In this document: positions 32,390 to 40,026 of the stretch, one piece after another
How positions within the stretch are numbered: position 1 is the stretch's first letter
How the letters are laid out: each line of letters starts with the position of its first letter
Assembly: GCA_963734055.1 (NCBI GenBank)
Contig: CAVTFQ010000007.1
Coordinates: 310,001 to 374,000, forward strand
Direction of reading: 5' to 3'
Length of the DNA: 64,000 nt
Origin: CAIWHR01 sp963734055
GTDB taxonomy: Bacteria > Pseudomonadota > Gammaproteobacteria > Burkholderiales > Casimicrobiaceae
Notes under the pieces: generated by a model
The model's input: the letters and a program-made list of their open reading frames with translations, nothing else
Databases searched by the model: none
What the model was told of the DNA's origin: nothing
Translations under genes and position numbers: made by a program

Positions 32390-33166
32390 GTGCCGCGCAT
32401 CCACCCGACGGCGCTCGTCGACCCGGCCGCCGAGCTGGCCGCCGACGTCGAGGTCGGCGCGTTCTCGATCGTCGGGCCGCACGTGCGGATCGGGGGCGGC
32501 ACGGTGATCGGCCCGCATGCGGTGGTCACCGGCCGGACGACGATCGGGGCGCGCAACCGGATCTTCCAGTTCACGTCGGTCGGCGAGGTCCCCCAGGATC
32601 GCAAGCATGGCGGCGAGCCGACGACGACCGTCATCGGCGACGACAACGTGATCCGCGAATACGTTTCGATCCACGCCGGGACGGCGCTCGACCTCGGCAC
32701 TACGACGATCGGCAACGGCAACCTGCTGCTCGCCTACGTCCACATCGCGCACGATTGCGTGATCGGCAACGCCACCACGTTCTCGAACAATTCGCAGCTC
32801 GCGGGACACGTCGTCGTCGGGGACTGGGCGGTCCTTGGCGGATTCACCGGCGTGCACCAGTTCGTCCGGATCGGCGCGCACACCATGGTCGCCGGCGGAT
32901 CAGTCGTGATCCAGGACGTCCCTCCGTACGTCACGGTGAGAGGCTACCCGGCCTCACCGCACGGCACGAACAACGAAGGGCTGCGCCGGCGCGGCTTCTC
33001 CGACGACGACATCGCCGCGGTCCGCCGTGCCTACAAGACGCTCTACCGCGAGGGTCTCTCGCTCGATGACGCGAAGGCGAAGCTGGCTGCTGCCGCCGCC
33101 ACGTCCCCCGTGCTGACGCCGCTCGTCGAGTTTCTGGCGGGGTCGGGGCGCGGCATCGCCCGCTGA
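32390..33166 (+). CDS. lpxA: UDP-N-acetylglucosamine O-acyltransferase
   Basis: 258 residues. First step of lipid A synthesis. It is a left-handed beta helix from residue 1, with hexapeptide repeats starting IHPTALVDPAAELAADVEVGAFSIVG. The catalytic histidine lies in LLAYVHIAHDCVIGN, followed by GGFTGVHQFVRIG. The C-terminal helical domain begins near residue 190. The GTG at 32390 follows an AAGGAAG ribosome-binding site that lies just outside the palindromic element. Confidence 0.97.
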   Translation: MPRIHPTALVDPAAELAADVEVGAFSIVGPHVRIGGGTVIGPHAVVTGRTTIGARNRIFQFTSVGEVPQDRKHGGEPTTTVIGDDNVIREYVSIHAGTALDLGTTTIGNGNLLLAYVHIAHDCVIGNATTFSNNSQLAGHVVVGDWAVLGGFTGVHQFVRIGAHTMVAGGSVVIQDVPPYVTVRGYPASPHGTNNEGLRRRGFSDDDIAAVRRAYKTLYREGLSLDDAKAKLAAAAATSPVLTPLVEFLAGSGRGIAR

Positions 33167-33173
33167 CGCACCG

Positions 33174-34355
33174 ATGCGCGACGCCGCCGAGCGATCGGGT
33201 GCGGTCACGATCGGGATCGTCGCCGGCGAAGCGTCCGGGGATGCGCTCGCCGCCACCCTGATCGGGAACGTGCGCGAGCAGATGCCGAAGGTGCGCTTCG
33301 TCGGCGTCGCGGGGCCGAAGATGGAAGCCGCGGGTTGCGAAGTCTGGCACCCGCTCGAGACGCTGTCGGTGGCCGGCCTCACCGAGGTGCTCGCGCGCCT
33401 GCCCGAGATCGTGTCGCTGCGCCGCGAGATCGCGCGAAGGATGGTCGCCGAAGGCGTCCCGCTCTTCATCGGCGTCGACGCGCCCGACTTCAACCTCGGG
33501 CTCGAGCGGAAGCTCAAGCGCCGCGGCGTACGCACGATGCATCTCGTGAGCCCGGCGGTGTGGGCGTGGCGCCGAGGCCGCGTCGCCGGGATCGCTCGTG
33601 CCGTCCACCGCATCCTGGTGCTGTTCCCCTTCGAGCCTCCGATCTACGAGGCGAAGGGCGTGCCGGTCACCTTCGTCGGGCATCCGCTCGCGCAGGAGGC
33701 GGCGACGCTCGCTTCTCGGCGCGAGGCGCGCGACCAGCTCAAGCTCGGCATCGCGCAGCCGGTGTTCGCACTCCTCCCGGGCAGCCGCACGGTCGAGCTC
33801 GAACGGCATGGCGACCTGCTGCTCGAGACGGCCGCGGCGGTTCACGCGGCGCGCCCCGACGCGCGCTTCCTCGTCCCGCTCGCCACGCGGACGACGCGCG
33901 ACCAGTTCGAGATCGCATGCTACCGGACCGGCCACGACAAGCTCCCGATGACGCTCCTGTACGGTCATGCGACGGATGCACTGCGCGCGGCGGACGTCGC
34001 GATCGTGGCGTCGGGAACCGCGACGCTCGAGGCGGCGCTCGCCCGCTGCCCGCACGTCATCTTTTACCGGATCAGCGCGATGTCCGCGGGCATCGTGCGG
34101 CGGAAGCTCCTGATCCCGTGGGTCGGCCTGCCCAACGTGCTGGCCGGCCGCTACGTGGTGCCCGAGCTGCTGCAGGAGGACGCGACGGTCGAGAACCTGA
34201 CGCAGGCGGCGCTCAACCTCTACGACGACATCGTCACGCGTCGCCGCCTCGAGGCATTGTTCGCGGGCTTCGCGAGCGCGCTCCGCGCGGAGACGGGGAA
34301 GCTCGCCGCCGAGGCCGTCGCCACCGAGCTGCGGGCGGCGGGAGCGATCGCATGA
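33174..34355 (+). CDS. lpxB: Lipid-A-disaccharide synthase
   Basis: 393 residues, GT-B glycosyltransferase of family 19. It joins UDP-diacylglucosamine and lipid X. Motifs: GIVAGEASGDALAATLI at the N-terminus, VGVAGPKMEAAGCE, and HLVSPAVWAWRRGRV. The C-terminal half has LLPGSRTVELERH and SGTATLEAALARCPHVIFYR. It starts 8 bases after lpxA and overlaps rnhB by 4. Confidence 0.97.
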   Translation: MRDAAERSGAVTIGIVAGEASGDALAATLIGNVREQMPKVRFVGVAGPKMEAAGCEVWHPLETLSVAGLTEVLARLPEIVSLRREIARRMVAEGVPLFIGVDAPDFNLGLERKLKRRGVRTMHLVSPAVWAWRRGRVAGIARAVHRILVLFPFEPPIYEAKGVPVTFVGHPLAQEAATLASRREARDQLKLGIAQPVFALLPGSRTVELERHGDLLLETAAAVHAARPDARFLVPLATRTTRDQFEIACYRTGHDKLPMTLLYGHATDALRAADVAIVASGTATLEAALARCPHVIFYRISAMSAGIVRRKLLIPWVGLPNVLAGRYVVPELLQEDATVENLTQAALNLYDDIVTRRRLEALFAGFASALRAETGKLAAEAVATELRAAGAIA

Positions 34356-34939
34356 AGGCAGGGGCCCGGCTGATCGCGGGCATCGACGAAGCGGGTCGCG
34401 GTCCGCTCGCCGGGCCGGTGGTCGCCGCGGCGGTGATCCTCGATCCCCGGCGACCGGTCGATGGCCTGCGCGATTCGAAGCTCTTGACCGCGGCGCAGCG
34501 CGAGCGCCTCGCGGAGGTGATCCGGGAGCGGGCGCTCGCCTGGGCGGTGGCCGAGGCGGCGGTCGCCGAAATCGACCGTCTCAACATCCTCCATGCGACG
34601 TTGGTCGCAATGGCGCGCGCGGTGGCGGCGCTGGGCATCGCGCCGGAGGAAGCGTGGATCGACGGCAACCGCTGTCCCGATCTGCCGTGCCCGACGAAGG
34701 CGATCGTCGGCGGCGACCGCGACGTGGCGGCGATCTCGGCCGCGTCCATCCTCGCGAAGACTGCCCGAGATGCGATGCTGATGGAGCTCCACGTCCGCTA
34801 TCCGCTGTACGGGTTCGCGCAGAACAAGGGCTACAGCACGAAGGAGCACCTGGTCGCGCTGGCGCGGCATGGCCCGTGCCCTGAGCACCGGCGGAGCTTC
34901 GAGCCGGTCCGGCAGACGTCGTTCGATTTCGATTTCTGA
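34352..34939 (+). CDS. rnhB: Ribonuclease HII
   Basis: 195 residues. It removes ribonucleotides and RNA primers from DNA duplexes. The catalytic acidic residues are in IAGIDEAGRGPLAGPVVAA and in the DSKLLTAAQRE region, with DGNRCPDLP and GGDRDVAAISAASILAKTARDA further on. It is the last gene of the conserved envelope block; a 72-base gap separates it from suyA. Confidence 0.96.
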   Translation: MKAGARLIAGIDEAGRGPLAGPVVAAAVILDPRRPVDGLRDSKLLTAAQRERLAEVIRERALAWAVAEAAVAEIDRLNILHATLVAMARAVAALGIAPEEAWIDGNRCPDLPCPTKAIVGGDRDVAAISAASILAKTARDAMLMELHVRYPLYGFAQNKGYSTKEHLVALARHGPCPEHRRSFEPVRQTSFDFDF

Positions 34940-35011
34940 AGGGGCGGACGCGCGGTCCGGCGTCGTGGAGTACGATTCGGGGAACGTCCCGCGATTTCGC
35001 CAGAGCTTCCC

Positions 35012-35293
35012 ATGATCCATTGCGTGCTGCACGATCCCCGCGATTCGGTCGCCGTCGTCGTCGTCGAGGGCGTCACCGCCGGCGCAACGCTGACGGGGCT
35101 CATTCTCGACGAGAACCGGACGATCACGATCCCCTGCGTGCAGGACATTCCGCTGGGCCACAAGGTCGCCCTGCGGGACCTGGCGGTGGGCGACACGGTG
35201 ATCAAGTACGGCATCGACATCGGCAAGGTCGTGCAGCCGATCCGCAAGGGCGAGCACGCCCACGTCCACAATATCAAGACCAAGCGATGGTGA
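35012..35293 (+). CDS. suyA: (2R)-sulfolactate sulfo-lyase small subunit, SuyA-like (SAF domain)
   Basis: 93 residues made of a single SAF domain, the N-terminal unit of the UxaA/GarD family: VVVVEGVTAGATLTGLIL, then IPLGHKVALRDLAVGDTVIKYGIDIGKV. In sulfolactate sulfo-lyase and altronate dehydratase this small subunit pairs with a large one. The large partner lies 201 bases downstream, interrupted by an inverted-repeat element. The call as SuyA rather than an altronate dehydratase subunit rests on the large subunit and on the slcC and comC genes in the same cluster. Confidence 0.8.
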   Translation: MIHCVLHDPRDSVAVVVVEGVTAGATLTGLILDENRTITIPCVQDIPLGHKVALRDLAVGDTVIKYGIDIGKVVQPIRKGEHAHVHNIKTKRW

Positions 35294-35333
35294 GGTTCCG
35301 ATTGGCATTACCTTCCGTTCGTCGCCGCTGCGG

Positions 35334-35445
35334 CGCGAGGCTGCAACCCGTTGGAGCGTCGCGCTCTTCGACCTTCGCTCGCTGCCCGCGCGACGGCGTC
35401 GCGTCCGCTTGGCTGGCGCGACGCTCAACGGGCCGCAGCCTCGCG
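35334..35445. repeat. Inverted-repeat element between suyA and suyB
   Basis: Arms at 35334-35363 and 35417-35445 are near-perfect reverse complements (about 27 of 30 positions, one gap), enclosing a 53-base centre. The 201-base gap between the two subunit genes is otherwise without a gene. It resembles a REP/BIME- or small MITE-like unit. It would form a strong hairpin in the transcript and could uncouple the amounts of the two subunits. Confidence 0.6.
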
Positions 35446-35494
35446 ATGACGTCGGTTATCTGCTCACGCTGTTGAAGTCGTCCTTCTGCTGACC

Positions 35495-36655
35495 ATGCAA
35501 ACCTCATTTCAAGGCTACCGCCGCGAGAACGGCCGCGTCGGCGTTCGCAATCACGTGATCCTGCTGCCGGTCGACGACCTGTCGAACGCGGCGTGCGAGG
35601 CGGTCGCGCACAACGTGAAGGGCGCGCTCGCGATCCCCCACCCGTACGGCCGCCTGCAGTTCGGCGCTGACCTCGATCTTCACTTCCGCACGCTGATCGG
35701 CACCGGCGCCAACCCCAACGTCGCCGCGGTCGTCGTGATCGGCATCGAGGAGCAGTGGACGAAAAAGGTCGTCGACGGCATTGCCGCGACCGGCAAGCCG
35801 GCGGCGGGCTTCGGCATCGAGCTCCACGGCGACCACGACACGATCCTGCGGGCGTCGCGCACCGCCAAGGAGTACGTGCAGTGGGCGAGCGAGCAGCAGC
35901 GCGTCGCGTGCGACGTCAAAGAGCTTTGGGTCTCGTGCAAGTGCGGGGAATCCGACACGACGTCGGGTTGCGGCTCGAATCCGACGGTAGGCGACGCGTT
36001 CGACAAGCTCTACGCCGCGGGGTGCACGCTCGTGTTCGGCGAGACGACCGAACTCACGGGCGGGGAGCAGATCGTCGCGGCGCGCTGCCGCGACGACAAG
36101 GTCCGCGCCGAGTTCATGCGGATGTTCGACCGCTACCAGCAGGTGATCGACCGGCACAAGACCAGCGATCTCTCCGACTCGCAGCCGACCAAGGGCAACA
36201 TCGCAGGCGGGCTCACGACGATCGAGGAGAAGGCGCTCGGCAACATCCAGAAGATCGGCAGGAAGTGCGTGATCGACGGCGTGCTCGACAAGGCCGAGGT
36301 CCCGACGGGCGCGGGGCTGTGGTTCATGGACAGCTCGTCCGCGGCCGCCGAGATGGTGACGCTCTGCGCGGCGGCCGGCTTCGTCGTCCACTTCTTTCCG
36401 ACCGGGCAGGGGAACGTGATCGGCAATCCGGTCCTTCCCGTGATCAAGATCTGCGCGAACCCGCGGACCGTGCGCACGATGCGCGAGCATGTCGACGTCG
36501 ACACGTCGGGACTGCTTCAGCGCGAAATCACGATGAGCGAGGCCGGCGATCGGTTGCTCGAGATGATGCTGCGCACCGCCAACGGCCGGCTGACGGCGGC
36601 CGAGGCGCTCGGCCACCGCGAATTCGTACTGACGCGCCTGTACGAGAGCGCCTGA
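35495..36655 (+). CDS. suyB: (2R)-sulfolactate sulfo-lyase large subunit, SuyB-like
   Basis: 386 residues, UxaA-family large subunit. SuyAB cleaves (R)-sulfolactate to pyruvate and sulfite in the cytoplasm. The N-terminus FQGYRRENGRVGVRNHVILL, then PVDDLSNAACEAVAHNVKG, agrees with SuyB proteins I recall. Other features are WVSCKCGESDTTSGCG, SQPTKGNIAGGLTTIEEKAL, FFPTGQGNVIGNPV and RTANGRLTAAEALGHREF. The cysteine-rich segment may bind the iron cofactor. Distinguishing it from other UxaA hydrolases by memory is not proof, but slcC and comC downstream make the sulfolactate role likely. Confidence 0.85.
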   Translation: MQTSFQGYRRENGRVGVRNHVILLPVDDLSNAACEAVAHNVKGALAIPHPYGRLQFGADLDLHFRTLIGTGANPNVAAVVVIGIEEQWTKKVVDGIAATGKPAAGFGIELHGDHDTILRASRTAKEYVQWASEQQRVACDVKELWVSCKCGESDTTSGCGSNPTVGDAFDKLYAAGCTLVFGETTELTGGEQIVAARCRDDKVRAEFMRMFDRYQQVIDRHKTSDLSDSQPTKGNIAGGLTTIEEKALGNIQKIGRKCVIDGVLDKAEVPTGAGLWFMDSSSAAAEMVTLCAAAGFVVHFFPTGQGNVIGNPVLPVIKICANPRTVRTMREHVDVDTSGLLQREITMSEAGDRLLEMMLRTANGRLTAAEALGHREFVLTRLYESA

Positions 36656-36661
36656 ACCCGG

Positions 36662-37630
36662 ATGGACGGGGATCCCGCGACCCTCTTGCCGGACCTCGCC
36701 GCGATCCGAGCCGCGCACGCGCGGATCGCAGCGCACGTCCACCGCACGCCGGTGCTCACCTGCGCGGCGATCGACGCCGAGGTCCGCGCGCACCTGTTCT
36801 TCAAGTGCGAGAACTTCCAGAAGGTCGGCGCATTCAAGGCGCGCGGCGCGACCAACGCCGTGCTGTCTCTCGACGCGCAGGCGGCGCGGCGGGGGGTCGT
36901 CACGCACTCCTCGGGCAACCACGGCGCGGCGCTCGCGTTCGCTGCAGCGCGTCGCGGCATTCCGGCCTGGGTCGTGATGCCCGAGAACGCGTCGAAGGCG
37001 AAGCTCGCCAACGTCCGCCGCTACGGCGCGACGGTGCGGCTGTGCGCGCCGACGCTCGCCGCGCGCGAGGAGGCGTGCGCCGATCTGCTCGCGACGACGG
37101 GCGCCACGCTCGTGCACCCCTTCGACGATGCGCGCGTAATCGCCGGGCAGGGCACGGCGGCGCTCGAGCTCGTGGCGGAAGTGCCGGACCTGGACGCGAT
37201 CATCGCCCCGGTCGGCGGCGGCGGTCTCCTGTCCGGCAGCGCGATCGCCGCGACGTCGTCGCGGCCGGGCCTCGCCGTGCACGGCGCCGAGCCCGCGAAT
37301 GCCGACGACGCGGCGCGGAGCCTCGCCTCGGGACGCGTCGAGCCGGCGGCGGCGGCCACGACGATCGCCGACGGTCTCCGCACGACGCTCTCGCCGCGCA
37401 CGCTCGCCGCGCTTCGCGCGCACGTCGCCTCGATCGGGCTCGCCACCGAGGCAGGCATCGTCCGCGCCATGCGGATGATCTGGGAGCGAATGAAGATCGT
37501 GGTCGAGCCGTCGTCTGCCGTGCCGCTCGCGGCGTTGCTCGAAGGCACGCTCGACCTCCGCGGACGCCGCGCGGGCGTCATCCTGAGCGGCGGCAACGTC
37601 GACCTCGACCATCTGCCCTGGCCCGCATGA
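36662..37630 (+). CDS. PLP-dependent serine/threonine dehydratase-like enzyme
   Basis: 322 residues, fold-type II PLP enzyme of the threonine dehydratase/serine racemase group. The PLP lysine is in FFKCENFQKVGAFKARGATN (Lys near residue 61; most relatives have SFK, here AFK). SSGNHGAALAFAA binds the ring, PVGGGGLLSGSAIA binds the phosphate, and SGGNVDL closes the active site. No regulatory ACT domain is present. It lies 6 bases after suyB and overlaps the VOC gene by 4, so it belongs to the sulfolactate cluster. The substrate is unknown; deamination or racemisation of a sulfonated or other C3 amino acid is an inference from position. Confidence 0.8.
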   Translation: MDGDPATLLPDLAAIRAAHARIAAHVHRTPVLTCAAIDAEVRAHLFFKCENFQKVGAFKARGATNAVLSLDAQAARRGVVTHSSGNHGAALAFAAARRGIPAWVVMPENASKAKLANVRRYGATVRLCAPTLAAREEACADLLATTGATLVHPFDDARVIAGQGTAALELVAEVPDLDAIIAPVGGGGLLSGSAIAATSSRPGLAVHGAEPANADDAARSLASGRVEPAAAATTIADGLRTTLSPRTLAALRAHVASIGLATEAGIVRAMRMIWERMKIVVEPSSAVPLAALLEGTLDLRGRRAGVILSGGNVDLDHLPWPA

Positions 37631-38073
37631 GCGATCATCGGCCGCCGTCCAGCTATCCGCGATTCCACCTCGCGTTTCCGGTGACCGATCTCGCGGTCGC
37701 GCGCCGGTTCTACGGCGATTTCCTGGGCTGCCCCGAGGGCCGCTCGTCCCCCGAATGGGTGGACTTCGATTTCCACGGCCACCAGATCGTTGCGCACAAG
37801 GTCGACGCGTCCGCCATGGCCGAGGCGACGAGCGACGTGGACGGCAAGCAGGTTCCCGTCCGTCACTTCGGCGTGATCCTCGATCTGCCGGCGTGGGAAG
37901 CGCTGGCGGCCCGCCTGCGGTCTGCGGGTGTGGAATTCGTGATCGAGCCGTATGTCCGGTTCAGAGGGCTGCCCGGCGAACAGGCGACGATGTTCTTCCT
38001 GGATCCCTTCGGCAACGCGCTCGAGTTCAAGGCGTTCCGCGACATCGACCGGCTCTTCGCGCAGCAGCCATGA
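37627..38073 (+). CDS. VOC (glyoxalase/bleomycin resistance) family protein
   Basis: 148 residues with the paired beta-alpha-beta-beta-beta layout. The first half is FHLAFPVTDLAVARRFYGDFLGC, and the second ends MFFLDPFGNALEFKAFRD. Possible metal ligands are His14, His66 or His82 and the glutamate of LEFK. Similar proteins are annotated only as dioxygenase- or glyoxalase-like. It overlaps both the dehydratase-like gene and slcC by 4 bases, which ties it tightly to the operon. The reaction is unknown. Confidence 0.82.
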   Translation: MSDHRPPSSYPRFHLAFPVTDLAVARRFYGDFLGCPEGRSSPEWVDFDFHGHQIVAHKVDASAMAEATSDVDGKQVPVRHFGVILDLPAWEALAARLRSAGVEFVIEPYVRFRGLPGEQATMFFLDPFGNALEFKAFRDIDRLFAQQP

Positions 38074-39008
38074 CGCGCGCACGCGTCGTGATCACCGAGT
38101 TCATGGACGCGGCTGCCGTGGCGGCGCTGGCTGCGGCGCACGACGCGCGGTACGACCCGGGGCTCGTCGACCGCGAGTCCGAGCTGCAGTCCGCGTGCGC
38201 TGATGCAGTCGCGCTGATCGTCCGCAACCGCACGCGGGTGGATCGCCGCCTGCTCGCGACGGCGCCCAGGCTTCGGGTCGTGGGCCGCCTCGGCGTCGGC
38301 CTCGACAACATCGACGTCGCCGCGTGCCGCGAGCGCGGGATCGAGGTCATCCCGGCGACGGGCGCCAACGCGCAGGCGGTCGCCGAATACGTGATCGCCC
38401 TCGCGCTGCTGCTTCTCCGCGGCGCGTACGGGGCGACGGCCGCCGTCGCGGCCGGAACGTGGCCGCGCGCCGCCCTGTCCTGCGGGCGCGAGATCGCCGG
38501 CAGGACGCTCGGCGTCGTCGGCTTCGGCAGCATCGGCCGGCTGACCGCACGGCTCGCGCGAGGGCTCGGCATGGCTGTCGTCGCCCACGATCCGCAGCTC
38601 GATCCGCGGGCGGCCGTCTGGGTGGAGGCGGGTGTGGCCTGCCGGTCTCTCGACGAGGTGCTCGCCGGGGCCGACGTGGTCACGCTGCACGTTCCGCTCG
38701 GCGATGGAACCCGACATCTCGTGAACGCCGCACGGCTTGCGACGATGAAGCCCGATGCGGTCCTGATCAACACCGCGCGGGGCGGTGTCGTCGACGAGTC
38801 CGCTCTCGCGGCCGCGCTGCGCGCCGGACGACTCGGCGGCGCCGCGCTCGACGTGTTCGAGCGCGAGCCGCTGCCGGCCGGATCGCCGCTCGCGGGATGC
38901 CCGAACCTGATCCTGACGCCCCACATCGCGGGCCTCACGCGCGAGTCCAACGCGCGCGTGTCGGCGCTGATCGCCGAGCGCGTCGCGGCGTCGCTCGCCG
39001 CCGGCTGA
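38070..39008 (+). CDS. slcC: (S)-sulfolactate dehydrogenase, D-2-hydroxyacid dehydrogenase family
   Basis: 312 residues. It would oxidise (S)-sulfolactate to sulfopyruvate with NAD. The N-terminus VVITEFMDAAAVAAL and the segment ALIVRNRTRVDRRLLATAPRL agree with the SlcC enzyme of Chromohalobacter as I recall it. The NAD-binding loop is VVGFGSIGRLTARLA. The catalytic residues are Arg in NTARGGVVDE, Glu in DVFEREPLP and His in LTPHIAGLT. The start overlaps the VOC stop by 4 bases, and comC follows 7 bases after the stop. A 3-phosphoglycerate dehydrogenase role is unlikely because the C-terminal ACT domain is missing. Confidence 0.83.
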   Translation: MTRARVVITEFMDAAAVAALAAAHDARYDPGLVDRESELQSACADAVALIVRNRTRVDRRLLATAPRLRVVGRLGVGLDNIDVAACRERGIEVIPATGANAQAVAEYVIALALLLLRGAYGATAAVAAGTWPRAALSCGREIAGRTLGVVGFGSIGRLTARLARGLGMAVVAHDPQLDPRAAVWVEAGVACRSLDEVLAGADVVTLHVPLGDGTRHLVNAARLATMKPDAVLINTARGGVVDESALAAALRAGRLGGAALDVFEREPLPAGSPLAGCPNLILTPHIAGLTRESNARVSALIAERVAASLAAG

Positions 39009-39015
39009 GGCGGGC

Positions 39016-40026
39016 ATGCCGACGGTCCGGCTCTCCGACCTCGAGACGCTCGGGTGCCGCGTGCTCGAGCGCGCCGGCGCGGAGCCGGAAATGGCAGCGG
39101 CCACCGCGCGCGCGCTCGTCTACGCGGATGCGCAGGGTCTGCCTTCGCACGGGGTGTCGCGGCTGCCGCAATACGCGACGCATCTCGCGAACGGCCGCGC
39201 CGACGGCCGCGCACGCCCCGAAGTGGCGCGCGCGAAAGGAGGAGCGGTGCTGGTGGACGCCCGCTGCGGCCTCGCGTTTCCCGCCTGCGCGCTCGCGGTC
39301 GACGAGGCGATCCGCCGGGCGCGGGACCACGGGGTCGCCTTCGCGGGCGTCACCAACAGCCATCATTTCGGCGTCGCCGCGTATCACTTGCTGCCCGTCG
39401 CCGCGGCCGGCATGGTCGGCCTCGCGCTCGGCAATTCGCCTTCCGCGATGGCAGTCGCAGGCGGCAAGCGGCCGCTCCTCGGCACGAATCCGATCGCCGC
39501 GATCTTCCCTCGCCGCGACGGCGCGCCCGTGCTGGTGGACCTCTCGCTGTCGGAAGTCGCGCGCGGCAAGCTCATGGTCGCGGCGAAGGAAGGCAAGTCG
39601 ATCCCCGCCGGCTGGGCGCTCGACCGCGAAGGCCGACCGACGACGGATCCCAAGGCGGGCCTCGAAGGCACGATGCTGCCTGCCGGCGGGACGAAGGGTG
39701 CGATGCTTGCGCTTGTCGTCGAGCTGCTCGTCACGGCCCTCACGGGCGCGGCGATCGGCTTCGAGGCGACGTCGTTCTTCGTCGACGAGGGCAACCGACC
39801 GCGCCTCGGGCAGGCGTTCCTCGTCATCGACCCGGAGGCGCTCGCGGGTCGTGCGGTCTACCTCGAGCGCGTCGAGACGCTGCTCACCGAAGCGGGCCGG
39901 GATGCAGGCGTGCGCGTCCCGGGTGCGCGCCGCGACGCGCTCGGAGCGCGCGCGGCCTCCGCCGGCGTCCTGCTGCCGCAGGCGCTCTGGGACGACCTGC
40001 AGCGCAGGGCAGGGGGTTCCGCATGA
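39016..40026 (+). CDS. comC: (R)-sulfolactate dehydrogenase, malate/L-lactate dehydrogenase (type 2) family
   Basis: 336 residues of the Ldh_2 fold. It would reduce sulfopyruvate to (R)-sulfolactate with NAD(P)H, supplying the SuyAB substrate. Motifs: AQGLPSHGVSRLPQYA near residue 40, the catalytic histidine region GVTNSHHFGVAAYHLL, GTNPIAAIFPR, and DLSLSEVARGKLMVAAKEGK. The family also includes malate, ureidoglycolate and imine dehydrogenases. The sulfolactate assignment rests on being next to slcC and suyAB, the set that defines the (S)-to-(R) sulfolactate racemisation described in Chromohalobacter. The stop overlaps the MFS start by 4 bases. Confidence 0.82.
   Translation: MPTVRLSDLETLGCRVLERAGAEPEMAAATARALVYADAQGLPSHGVSRLPQYATHLANGRADGRARPEVARAKGGAVLVDARCGLAFPACALAVDEAIRRARDHGVAFAGVTNSHHFGVAAYHLLPVAAAGMVGLALGNSPSAMAVAGGKRPLLGTNPIAAIFPRRDGAPVLVDLSLSEVARGKLMVAAKEGKSIPAGWALDREGRPTTDPKAGLEGTMLPAGGTKGAMLALVVELLVTALTGAAIGFEATSFFVDEGNRPRLGQAFLVIDPEALAGRAVYLERVETLLTEAGRDAGVRVPGARRDALGARAASAGVLLPQALWDDLQRRAGGSA

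Noticed and set aside
32159..32881. Minus-strand open frame running from the palindromic element into lpxA
   Set aside because: It lies antisense to lpxA, and its end is made of the repeat element. There is no family similarity.
35495..36655. Altronate or galactarate dehydratase for sugar-acid catabolism
   Set aside because: No uronate or sugar-acid genes are nearby, while both sulfolactate dehydrogenase types are in the same operon and the sequence resembles SuyB.
38070..39008. D-3-phosphoglycerate dehydrogenase (serA)
   Set aside because: At 312 residues it lacks the ACT or intervening domain, and its N-terminus and operon context fit (S)-sulfolactate dehydrogenase better.
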